Source: Xiphias gladius (taxonomy: Eukaryota > Chordata > Actinopteri > Istiophoriformes > Xiphiidae). Taken from it: 64,000 bases of DNA. Below are positions 53,396 through 64,000 of this stretch, one piece after another (position 1 is the first letter of the stretch; each line of letters begins with the position of its first letter). A program made the position numbers and the translations under genes. The notes below the pieces were generated by a model. It was not told the DNA's origin, did no database searches, and worked only from the letters and a program-made list of their open reading frames with translations. The stretch spans positions 5,484,001 to 5,548,000 of the forward strand of contig NC_053411.1 in assembly GCF_016859285.1 (NCBI RefSeq), given 5' to 3'.

Positions 53396-56300
53396 TGAGA
53401 GATTCTGTTTTCAGAGTGCATGTTCATTTACTGTTCATAGAAATGAGTTAAGACTACAGGTACTCATTTTGAATACATGTGCATTTTTGTATGTGTATGA
53501 ATGCACATTTGTGCCTAAGAACTTGGATAGGGTGCGTGGCCATTGAGACATTAACTCTTTTTTGAGAGCAAGTGTGACGTGTGTCAGTGCTCAGCACAGT
53601 GTATGTAAAGTATGTAAGTTTATATCGTAAATATTTCTAGTTCAGTCTAGGGGTGATCCATCGGAAGGTTAGTCCAGTCTGTTTTCCTGGGGTGTGATCA
53701 CGTTGCCTTTTGTCAGCTCTCGAACTTGTGAATGAAAGGTGTCGAGTTTCTGACTCTGAAAAAAAAAAAATACAGCATCTTAATGTGCAAGTGCACAGAA
53801 CGGTGCATGAAATGTTAGCATATTGTGTTACTTATTCGTTGTTGCAATTTGATAATGACGAGTTTTCTTTTTTAATGAAAAATATATATGAATATATACA
53901 TTATATACAAAGTTTAAAAAGTATTTGGACTAAGATAATGAGCACTTGGGGCTGCTATTTTTGTTGTGTTTTTAACTTTTTTTTCCTTAATTTGTTTTTC
54001 ATTTTTGTTTCGCCATGTGAAGTGTGTGTATTATTTCTTTCTTAAGAAAATATTGAATGTATTCCAAAAAAATGACAAGAAACCCGTGCTGATACCAGAT
54101 ATTATTTTTTCCTCAGAAGATTTCAAAAATGGAAACAAAATACAAAAAAGCTTCAGAGTTTAGCGAGGTCTTTTTTTTTTTTTCACATTGGAGAAGAAAA
54201 AAAACTCGGGATGGATACAGTTGAACACACTGCCTCTACAATCCTGGTCGTACAAATAGTGACTAAGAATTCAAAGAAAGGACTCTTTCTATTCCATACT
54301 GGAGCTTTGGTTGTTTACAAACCACATGGATATCTGTGGGTGCAGTTTTGTTTTTGTTTTTTCTTTTTTGTTTGTTTGAATTATTTTTTTTCTTTTGTTC
54401 TAAGATAAGACGGGTGGGGTTTGCAAGTGCGCTTCTGCCATATGGACATTGAGTGGCGTTGGTTTTTTTTGAGGACGATGGGCAGGCATCACAACAACAT
54501 GGACAAGATCCTCTAACTGGACCTTTGTGTGTGGTTGTGGATCCTGAGACTCGATGATCAACCATGGAGCTGAGGCGGGAAATCAAGGATTGGCTCTGTT
54601 TTGTGGAGAACGGAGTGTAGGGCTGCATAACCCTAGAGGGAACTGAGAGGGCGATACGAGTACACCTGGTTCGTGCACTTGTCTTCACCTCAACCCTCAT
54701 AAGCACTCACACCCTGCCCTCACCAACTCACCTATGCACTTTTGTTCATTCAAGCTGTGAGGTACCATTTTGGGGATGGGAGCACAATTACAACAGGAGG
54801 ATTGCTACGACTTAGACAAAGTCACTGAAAAGATATTCCCAAACTGATATAAGAGACTCGAGAAGCACGTCTTCTCCCACCTCCTGTATATAACCATATT
54901 TTTGTATTACCTTTCAGAGTAGAAAGAAAATTTGCAAATGGATGAAGGAAAATTCATGAGACATTGATTATATGGAGTGAATGTTCTTCAAGAAAACCAA
55001 TCTTTTTGAAAATAGTTTGAGATAGACTCGCTGTGAGTTTCCCATTGTTTGCCAGTAACCCTGAAATAATTGGGGATGGAAGGGAAAACCACATGGAACG
55101 TGGAGTGAGGTGCTGGACATGCTACAGTGTCTCTAAGACTGAGTGATAGTTACCTATCAAAGTGGATGTTGGGGTGGCTACAAAGCCCCGCCAAGAGTGT
55201 TTGTCAACTTACATAGTAAAGAGGCAGACATGGGTTAGAAGAGCTGTTGGCAATGATACTTCCACTTTGTTTCCCAACCTGGTGACTGCCTTGAGAGCTG
55301 TAGCGTGACTGCAGGAGGAAAAATCCTTGGTATTGGTAAGATATGCTGGATATCCTTGTGGCACTTTGTTTCTAACAGGATTGTTTGGGCTGGGTAGTGA
55401 TGTGACGATCTTGTGCTCTTTCTTTTTATCTTCTCACAGGCGTCTGGTTGTGCTTTATTTGCTGCCCTCTACAACGAGGATCTAATCTACAGCCAACCCA
55501 TGAACCAGTTAACCCCAAACCTGTCCTTTGAACTTAAACCCTAAGAAACTTTTCTGTCTTGACCTCAGACTGGGCAGGCCATTGGCATTATCAGTTGGAC
55601 AGTTACCAGATGAATTTACAGGTTTATTGCCCATGGATCCCATCTGTGTTGGAAGTGTTAGGTTGGGCATTCAATCAGGCGCACTCTGGCAAGGAAGACT
55701 ATAAAGAGACACGAATTGCCCCAATGTCATCATCCACCTCAGCCTGAAACTCTCAGGTGGTTGCATGGAGGTCCTCTAACCAGCTGGACGGAAGACCTGC
55801 GCTCCTGCCCAGAAGTCAGAGACAGAACTGGGTTCGGTTTCGGTGGATGTGGCTGGATTACATCTATGCCACAAGAAAACCCTGCAGCTGTGGAACTGGA
55901 TGGACTGAAAAAATTGTACAAAAAAAAAAAGACTTTGAAACATGACAAAACACAACACGTAGCTACATGTCACATAGATTCTAGAGTCCAAAGGAGTGGC
56001 AGACACTACATGCACACTTACAGCAAAAGCAACGTACACTCAGTTACATTGGCTCTCCTCTGGAACCGCGTCTGCATAACAGGGCTGCATCGATATCAAA
56101 TCACACAAGACACGTACAGACACACACAAGCATCAATGCTCATCACTATAAATGCTGAGCTTTGTAAATAATGTAAAAGTTTGTGTGTTGATTTTTCTCA
56201 TAGTGGGGTTTGCTTTATTTCTCTGTTCAACATGCCTTAAATTGTAAAGTTCAGTCCTGAACGGCTAACTGAAAATGTTCTCTAAATGATGAATTTAAGT

Positions 56301-57870
56301 TGGAAACTACCTTGTTAACTGTCTTCTAAAGTTAAAAAAAGAGAGGAGCTTTCAACAAGACTGTTTTCTGTTGGCTAACAGAACTGTGTGTTCTGTATTA
56401 ACTTCATAAATGTACATCTGCTCACCATGAAAGTTACTAGTTAGCTACAGAATAGAGCAGCAAAGCAGTCTTTGATTATTCTCATTTTGCTGGTGTTGGC
56501 TTATGTTGCCCTTTTGGTTTACTTAAAATGAAGAGTGGATTCGTTTAGATTTTCTTTGTAGATTATTGCTAATAGTGCAGGCTGAAGTCTGTACTGTTCT
56601 GGAGCTGAGCTGATGGGGTGGGATGCACAGAATTGGCTTAAAGCACAGACTTGTTGCTGTGTGATGACTATTGTTGGGCAAAAGTGAACCAGAGTGACAG
56701 GTCATCCTCAAATTGATGTTGGGGCTTTTTGGTTCATTTTTGTACACTCCAGGGACTTCAGTGTTTTGGAAACTACGAGGTACTTTTTACAGTTTTGAGA
56801 TGATGACTTTGGCTTGTGTAAGAGAGGTGATTGTTAGAGTAAGCTTGCATGATTTGTAATATTTGTGGTCACAACTTGGCCCAGGTGACCGCTGCTCTGT
56901 CTATCACCTGTTAGTGCTGCTTACCATCTCAGGTGGCACTCAATAGAGAGAGACTTCACCAGTTTTGTGTCACTTGTGCGTTATCTGAAAGGAACTTCAA
57001 TGTCTCGAAAATTTGGATAGTGTCTTGTTCTGTGTATGGATTTGAGAGATTAATGCTTTTAGTCAACCCGTAATATTTTTTTTTTTTTTGTGCGTGTGTC
57101 CTGGATAACTACACAATATGCAGTTTTTAATCTAAACGGCAACTGATATTCATTGAATACCATCAGCTTAGTTTAATACACTTGGACAGTTTGAATAGCT
57201 GAGGTTTTGGTGGATAGTTACCTGCCATAGCTAACTGTGTAAACTGAGGTAGCCACAGTAGGCTATGTATGTCATAACTACTGAATTGATACTGAATTAA
57301 TACTAAATGGTTTCTATGTTAAAATTGTTGTAATCAGTTGCCAAAACAGAAATTGACTTGAAACATGAGTACGCTATCAAGCCTCTTACTTGTGGTTAAC
57401 TTTAAAAATACCAATGTTTGACATTTTTAAAAGCTGATAATGTGTTGTATTAGTTGTTGCTCAGTCAGTCCTTCTTAAAGGAGTAAACTATAGTTGTTTG
57501 CAGTTTATTTTACTGAACTACAAAGGCTTTTATGATTAGATAAACTGCAATATTGTGTTGTCAAAATGCCCTGGATGTTTGGTTGTAGTCTTTGAAAAGA
57601 TCCTGTCACAGCCTGTCCCCCGAAGTAATGAAGTTGCTCACCTGGTTCATTGTAGCCTGGGAAAATATAATTCTAACGATATTGGCCTAAAAGATAAATT
57701 TAAAGTTTTACCCCAGTCAGCTCAGTTCCTCTGCTTAATAAGTCTTTGAATGTTGTTAAAATAACAGCATACATGTAATGAAACTGTTTTGGAAAAGAAC
57801 AACAGAAAGATGTGTAAATAGTTTGGCTTTGTTTGTTTGAAGAACAAAATAAATACTAAATAAATAGCAT
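52007..57870 (+). other. Long gigyf1 3' UTR
   Basis: No other gene is recognisable between the gigyf1 stop and the next promoter. The stretch is rich in T and A/T runs: poly-T near 52,430-52,472, a (TG)n run at 53,358-53,393 and many TTTTT tracts. It ends with two AATAAA signals at 57,848-57,853 and 57,859-57,864. This would be a 3' UTR of about 5.9 kb. Short open frames inside it (for example 55,716-56,171) show no family resemblance. Earlier poly(A) sites are possible. Confidence 0.55.
53358..53393. repeat. (TG)n microsatellite in gigyf1 3' UTR
   Basis: A pure TG dinucleotide run of about 18 units, preceded by a GAGA/G-rich patch at 53,095-53,133. Confidence 0.95.
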
Positions 57871-57949
57871 TTAGCAGTGACTGACTCAGTATTTCTTATT
57901 TCCTACTTTCAAAATCCATAAATTATGTTTGCGGCCGTGTGAAGAACTA

Positions 57950-58250
57950 CACATCATACATGACAGACGAATTACTGGGCTGAACGAGCCAACATAAGTG
58001 TGTCTCAACGCTATTAGCGCAGTGTGATTAAACTATCTCGCGATAGTTCGAATCACATGGCCGCCCACAGTGTTTACAAGTCGTAATGTGCTGGTGAAAT
58101 GAAACAAAGTCCTGAAGTAGGAGGACGTCGCATGGTCTTCTGTGCTACTAGTACTCTCCGACTTCAGCTGAAACTTTGATACCGTCGAGGAGAACCGTGT
58201 GTTTAGCAAAACTGCGAGCAGAACCTAGGGACAAGCAAGCCACAACACAG
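57950..58250 (+). promoter_or_regulatory. wrap53 promoter and non-coding first exon
   Basis: Just past the gigyf1 poly(A) signals, the sequence becomes CpG-richer. It contains AACTATctcgcgATAGTT (58,031-58,048), an inverted repeat around a TCTCGCGA-type core known as a motif of housekeeping promoters. A CATGGCCGCC resembling a YY1 site follows at about 58,058. A likely first exon ends at 58,250 in front of GTATGT. The second exon begins at 58,682 after TTTTTCTAG. Confidence 0.5.
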
Positions 58251-58697
58251 GTATGTAGCACCAGACAGCTAGTTTAGGCTAATGCTAACGTGAGGTGGTT
58301 GCTGTCTCTGTTGTGGACGAACGCTTAAAGGAAATTGAAGCATTTTTGCCTTCGTATCTAGAGTCGTTCTTCAAGTTATATCACGGCAGCAGGGCATGTA
58401 TGGAGTCAAACGTCTAAGTGTTGGTGATGTAATTTGTACTTCGGCAAGCGTTAATTTAGCAAAATCAACATTAATGCTAGTTTAGCTACAGGTGTCTGTT
58501 CGGGTTTCAAGTACTTATCCCTCTTAACAGGAAACATCACGTTTACTTCTTTTTAATTGGTGGAGCAAAAGTGCTCTCTTACTTTTTCGTTGTTTTGACG
58601 TGTGTTTTCCATCATTGCACCACTGGTCTCACCTGCCCTGTTTCCCTGTCTTCATCTTTACCGGCTTCACTGTTTTTCTAGGCTAGTGGGTGCTGTG

Positions 58698-58781
58698 ATG
58701 TCCTCTACCCCCAACAGACTCAAACACCCACACTGCAGGAAGAAGCACTATCCGAGTAGCACTTACCTCACCCACGTCTGA
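58698..58781 (+). other. Upstream open frame in the wrap53 leader
   Basis: In the second exon, 159 bases before the main start, an ATG opens a 27-codon frame (MSSTPNRLKHPHC...) that stops at 58,779-58,781, before the wrap53 ATG at 58,857. It could reduce or time translation of the main frame. Whether it is translated is unknown. Confidence 0.4.
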
Positions 58782-58856
58782 CAGCCAACCGCCGGACACA
58801 AGGCATTTGGACCCCAGGTAGAGAACTTGACAGAAGAGATTGATACGCATTGTGAG

Positions 58857-61800
58857 ATGTCGAATTCGGCTGGAGCTGGTGAAAGCGGAGGTGTGGCGGG
58901 CGCAGGGCAAGATACAGAAGCGGATAATGAGCCCCCCCAGCAGACCCTACCTTTACTTGAAGGTGACAGCTCAGAGGTGGGGGACGCCTCAGAGGAAGGG
59001 GCCCCTCCGGCTGCCAAGCGGCTCAAGATCAGCAGGGAGGAACCGTTGCGGGTACAGGTAGCAGAGCCCAATAAGATGCATGGAGAAACACCAGCACAGG
59101 CTGGCTTGCTGCTGGAAGACCTAGCCCCACCAGCACAGAGTAAAGTACCTGTTTCTATGAAGCTGCATGTATTAAATTAAATACAAGAGAGTGGAAAAAA
59201 TTGGTTCATTCAAGTTATGAGTTTGTCCGTCAGAAATTATGATTCAGTATCAATTTGAAAAATAATGAGTTAATCTGCACAATTTTACTTTTTGATGCTA
59301 GGCACAGGAGAGCCACCACAACATGAGGAGAAAGGTCATGGAGGGGAAGAGGTGCCTGTCAGTCAGGAAGGTGAAGAAGAATGCCATGAGAATGGAGATG
59401 GAGGGCACGATGCCCCCTTAGAAGAAGGAGAGACAAAATCAGAGAAGGAGCGCAACGCTAATGGATCAACAGACAGTCCCAGTGAAGGACAGCAGTAAGT
59501 GCAGGAAGAAATCAGACCATCGGGGGGGGGGGCTGAAGATAAATTAAACACGTTTGTGAAATGGAGAAAGAAGCCTCTGTGAATGCACTGCAGAGCAAGA
59601 GGTTTGGGTGAATCCAACATGACTGTACAGTCTGAAAAAATGATAAAGCTTGATAAAATGCTGACCAAAATGCAGTACTCATGGCAGTATTCCTTGATCA
59701 TATGCTTTGACGGCCTGACTGTGACGTCACTACACCAAACACTCATGGATTATTTTTTGGTCCTGTTTATGAGTTTATATTAAATCTGTCCTACAGGTGA
59801 ATCATCTTAATAGATGCCATTATTAGCCATTATTTTTCTTATTTGTACTACTTATTGCTTGTCGTAGCTTTTATTTAATAGCACAACTACCCCTCAGTAC
59901 ACACTCAAAGCAAACTATAACTGTTGAAAACCTTGGCAACCATAAAACTTCATAATTGCAGTACTGGATATGTTATTTTAATATTAAGAAGAAATACAGC
60001 TCATGTACCATAATCTAATGTGCATGAAAATTTTTAAAATGTCTCCCCTCTGGCATCACTATGTGTGTTAACAAAGTCTTTAACTTTGCAGGCTATCAAC
60101 TGAAAAGTCAAGTTATTAAAAAACAAAATGATTAATTTTAGTCACACTGATTTTATCAGTCACATTTCCAAAAATGAGACGACTGGTGGAGGTGTAGGCC
60201 TTCAAACAAGTAAAATATTATAGAAAAAATTCATTCTAAAGCGACTATACCTATTTTGGTTCCTTCAGCCAGACACCAGCAGGAAATTGCAAGGAAGTGT
60301 GTGAGCATCTTCTTGTAATCCGAATATTACGATAATTAAGCGGTTGCAGCTATTTGAACGTGTATTGCCTTGTGACTGTCAGCTGTGTGAGATGTTGCTC
60401 TGCTTCCTCTGCATATTTTATAATAGCACTCATGTTGAAGTGGGCCACCAAAAAGTGCTAAGGCATTGACTGATTAAATATTGAACACTATCAATCATAA
60501 AAAGACAAAATTTGGAAACAATGACATGGAAAAAAACAATGGAATTAACCTGTAGAGGTCTGAAATTTAATTAACAATCCACTGCACTGTGTCTAAACAG
60601 AGCAGCTCAGGACTTGCCAGCGAAAAGATCAAAATCACCGTATATTTCCTCTTAGGTTTTGTGAAAGTGGAGACTATGGTTTATGTGCAGCGACAGCTTT
60701 GTCCCAGGCTGAGAAATTCATCTGAAGATATCTACGTTTAATTAAACCAAGACAAGGGTATTTGTCTTGGTTTTTTATTTATTTATTTATTTTTTCAGAA
60801 CCCTTTATATCCTCGAGACCAATAAGATGGGAAATTAAAATTTTTCAGTGGAATGGATGTGTTTGTTTTGTGATTTATTTGTTGTCTGTTTACAATTCTA
60901 TGACCAAGGACCTCTCCTTCTCTCTATCCTGCCTCCAGCCTTGGCTTACATTTTACCCAGAACCCCCAGATGCTGACTGGTTCCTGGACTGAGTACTCCA
61001 GCCTCCCAGAGAATTACCTCAAAGGTTGCAAATGGTAATCTCCTCTAATATTAACATGACAAAAAATACAACATGGATGAGGTTTTGAAGGTGTGAAAAA
61101 TAAAAATTCATTGTGATGTATTTATCTGATTACCATAAATAAAGAAGACTACTATAAGGACTACACTGTATTTTACATTTTATGCCCTGCGGCAGATATC
61201 AAGGATAGTTATTGATCTTCAGGATTACAGGGGAAAAAATGACTTCCTGTCCAATTGAAGTTAAAGGATTAATTCCACTATGTTCATCTTCCTTAGTAAG
61301 GTCAAAGTGGGAACACGAGCACTAACATTAACTCAGATATAAGAGGGGCTACCAGTTATCTTGATCTTGTGGTCAAGATAAATCAGCATCTCAGTTGTGT
61401 ACACCATGGTATTTATGCTTAAAATGCTATAAATACCATCTTTAATACAAGCTATTTACTATACTATATCTGCATATACTTAGGTATGCCCCCAGTGATG
61501 TCATGAGTGTGAAATGTATTTATTCCTGTGTTGTTTTTCTGGTTTTGGTTCTGTGTTCCCTTACTGCAGCTTCAACATGAAACATGAGTATATATTGTTC
61601 TCAGTTCAAAGCAGATAATACACCATCATCTTTTTCTCCTCTTCCCTCTCCTAACCTAGGGCCCCTGATGGTTCCTGTATCCTGACCAACAGTGCAGACA
61701 ATGTGCTCCGTGTGTACAACCTCCCTCAAGAGATTTACAGCTACAACTGGGACCTGCTACCAGAGATGGTGAGCACATCATCTCCAAGATAGCCTGCCAT

Positions 61801-63202
61801 CAGAGCCTCTCCTAATACGGACAATACAATACGGAAAACTTTAAACACTGATAGAGGCCATTCTTGACTGAAATTGCTCAGAAGATAGATCAACCCTCAG
61901 TGCAAATTTCAAACAGTTCCTCTAGTGCCCCCATCAGGCCCATGTGAGGTAACTTTCTGCCTGCAGGGTTGGAGCACTTGCACATACAAGAAAACCTTTT
62001 TTTTCTCCACCAAGTTCTATAGGACAGGAGTGCAATAAATACATTCTTTTCAGTTTCATTAAATGAAATAAATCACCAACAGAAAATCCTCTTTTGCTTC
62101 TACAAAATTGATCAAATTATGTGAAATAGAGCATCTTTGAAAAGTCTTTATTATGGCTTTCCAAGGGGGTTCTCACTCTCCATACCTGGGTGTAACTGAT
62201 AAAGTTGTATTCATTTAAGTAATATTGAATCAGTCAGACTTTGGACTACGGATTTTAGGATTCAGACTCATATTTCTGTTTCTACATCAATCCATTCTTC
62301 AAAGTTTAGTTACAGTTTGTTTATAACTGGAACACATGGAAAACACACTTTAATTTTAATTCAGCCCCATTAATTGAACTTTTACTGGCCATATTGCAGC
62401 AGTAATTCAGGCATCATTTGTGTCTGATGTGTGGTACTAAATTTAGAGCTAAAGAGCCGCATCTCAGATTTATCTAGTCATCTAGTTTGTGACTGCAAAT
62501 TGGTTTGTGTTCTACTCCACCATAGATTTTTTTTAATGTCTTGATCATGTTTGGGATATTTTACATTTCTTTCAAACACTGTTTCGTGTGTGTGAAATTG
62601 TGATATAATAATAGTTAAAAGGTCATCAACCTTTTGTGTGTTATCTGACCTTTTCTACAAAGACAGTTTTTGTTGAACATGATTTTTGCATGTCTGCTGT
62701 GCTACAACATCAACTAAGAATACAACAAAACAAACAAACAAAAAATCACTCAATCAACAGTCAGATTAAATAAACATTCTGTAATTTAGGTTTGGGGCTA
62801 TCAAGTGGCAAGCCAGTCTCTTAATAGCATTACAGGCTGGTAGATTGTAATCAGTAAACCTAAATTATTGAAATATAATCCATTTTCCTCCATTAAAGAG
62901 ATGTCAGTCATAGTAGGAAAGAGTAGAAAATATATCTTTGATTGCTCTTTTCTCACACTGTGCCATTGGCTTTTGATATCAAATTTTACCACAAGGAAAG
63001 TGTGTGATAGTGTCTTCCAGCCGGCAGTACCAGCATCAGCACTAACAGATCCCATTGGTCAGTTGACCTGCTGTGCCTGACTGTCTTCTTTTCTGCCTGC
63101 CCTTCTGTGGCAGAGTCCAGTGCTGAGGATGGCGGAGGGAGATACCATCTACGACTACTGCTGGTACCCCAAGATGAACTCTCTGGATCCGGAAACATGC
63201 TT
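58857..63202 (+). CDS. wrap53: WRAP53 / telomerase Cajal body protein 1, 5' part
   Basis: This is a WD40 protein that binds the CAB box of scaRNAs and telomerase RNA and takes them to Cajal bodies. Exons in window: 58857-59139, 59302-59494, 60939-61034, 61660-61768 and 63114-63202, with agreeing phases, encoding about 256 residues. The N-terminal 160 residues are acidic and low complexity ([22 protein letters not shown]), as in other WRAP53 proteins. The conserved part starts at [19 protein letters not shown], then [20 protein letters not shown] and [20 protein letters not shown], closely like human WRAP53. The last exon ends in phase 2 at ETCL. The remaining WD repeats must lie beyond 64,000. 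The ATG at 58,857 is chosen because the frame upstream offers no other ATG. Confidence 0.92.
60744..60773. other. 12-bp-stem hairpin followed by T-rich run, wrap53 intron
   Basis: AAACCAAGACAA (60,744-60,755) and its exact complement (60,762-60,773) flank the six bases GGGTAT, and a TTTATTTATT-type run follows. It sits about 165 bases before exon 3 of the coding region. Confidence 0.75.
61406..61439. other. 11-bp-stem inverted repeat, wrap53 intron
   Basis: ATGGTATTTAT and its exact complement flank a 12-base loop. A 9-bp inverted repeat (TTATCTTGA...TCAAGATAA) lies just upstream at about 61,356-61,381. They may be remnants of a small inverted-repeat element. Confidence 0.6.
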
Positions 63203-64000
63203 GTGAGTTGAACTTGATCTTTGCCAGACTAATCCCTAAGCCTCTGCTCTTCACAGGTGGAGAGATGAGACATTTAAAGTTCACTTTGAAGGTCAACTTG
63301 CCAGATGGTGAAGAATGTATACAAAGAAAAAGGGTAGTACATTGTCTATAGAGGCTAATGTCAGTCAGTGATTGATGTATTTAATCTGGATCTTAGATGG
63401 TTAGACTGGGACATTGTGTGTTTGTGTATGCAAGTAAGATTTTCTGTATATTTGAGACTGTCTAATAGACTATCTTAATATAGAAGATATTGCTGTATGC
63501 TTGTGACTCATTCTTTGATCCCTGTGGTATTTATACACGCCGTGTGAGCCAGCTTCCAGTGTAGAGAGAAGCTGTAAAAGCTTTCTGATGTCTCTCATTA
63601 TGAGTGAAGAGTTGGCCTTTGTCTTGTCTGCCTCTGCCTCTGTCGCAATACGCTTGGCTGTTTGAGACCCATGGTGCTTTTTAGCATGATTCAGCCTACT
63701 AACAGCACTCCCGAGCCCAGACAACACCTTAAAGGGCCTCATGAAACCTTGACGTGGGGCTTCTCTTTTCATCTTGTTCTCCTTTATTGCCGCGTGTGCA
63801 GGCGGGCACTCTAGCTGGCTTTTACCGGTGTGGTGATTTTGACATCACTGTGCAAGTGTGTGCGTGCACGGTGAAGAAGACCCAACATCAGTAACACCCA
63901 GCCATCACTACGGAGAATGCGGATCGTCTGTGGGGAGAGAGGTAGTGCTGTGCTAACGAGCTGAGCTCAAGTTGCCTACAGCTTTCTCTATGTATACCAT
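63203..64000. other. wrap53 intron running to the window edge
   Basis: No further WRAP53 exon could be recognised here; the next conserved peptide (the segment around IHIWDAF in other species) is absent. A minus-strand open frame at 63,470-63,772 has no family resemblance. Confidence 0.5.

Noticed and set aside
55716-56171. 151-codon frame in the gigyf1 3' UTR region
   Set aside because: No domain, low-complexity stretches, no splice context; better explained as UTR.
63470-63772. 100-codon minus-strand frame at the right edge
   Set aside because: No resemblance to a known family; lies within the wrap53 intron.

Overview
The window looks like a stretch of spiny-rayed (percomorph) teleost fish genome. 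The genes are intron-bearing vertebrate genes with canonical GT/AG splice sites. Intergenic DNA is AT-rich, with long CA/GT, CT and TA microsatellites and dispersed teleost repeats. No prokaryotic or viral gene is visible. All identifications come from reading the translated sequence and recalled family knowledge; nothing was searched.

Layout. 1-12.8 kb is gene-poor: repeats, two dispersed-element fragments and a few exon-like pieces I cannot name. 12,826-15,325 (minus) is a complete seven-exon zona pellucida ZP3-like egg-coat gene, 350 codons as spliced here. 15,952-16,701 (plus) is the intronless Ufm1-specific protease ufsp1, with its Cys and Asp-Pro-His motifs. 17,738-25,000 (minus) is a tandem array of three intact two-exon ENDOD1-like genes (secreted NUC-fold proteins of about 300 residues) plus a decayed fourth copy. 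About 26,371-27,480 (plus) is a broken perforin-1-like pseudogene with remains of MACPF and C2 domains. 29.3-57.87 kb (plus) is gigyf1: a promoter and leader region, 23 coding exons (34,922-52,006) and a 3' UTR of roughly 5.9 kb. 57.95-64.0 kb (plus) is the 5' part of wrap53 (telomerase Cajal body protein 1), which runs off the right edge after its first WD repeat region.

The genes do not form one pathway. gigyf1 acts in 4EHP-dependent translational repression, ufsp1 in UFMylation, wrap53 in Cajal-body RNP and telomerase trafficking, and zp3 in the egg envelope. ufsp1 and gigyf1 are also neighbours in the human 7q22 region, whereas human WRAP53 sits beside TP53. The ENDOD1-like array plus perforin relic is a lineage-specific insertion between them.

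The most interesting signal is the ENDOD1-like array. All three intact copies lack the catalytic His of the DRGH nuclease motif (they read RGQ, RGT and RGT), and two also lack the downstream metal-ligand Asn. They look like secreted pseudonucleases kept open while a fourth copy and a perforin gene beside them have decayed. Other items worth a look are a perfect 30-bp palindrome and a perfect 20-bp-stem hairpin in gigyf1 introns, a long (TG)n(TA)n tract just upstream of a gigyf1 exon, and a possible 19-codon alternative donor next to the GYF domain.
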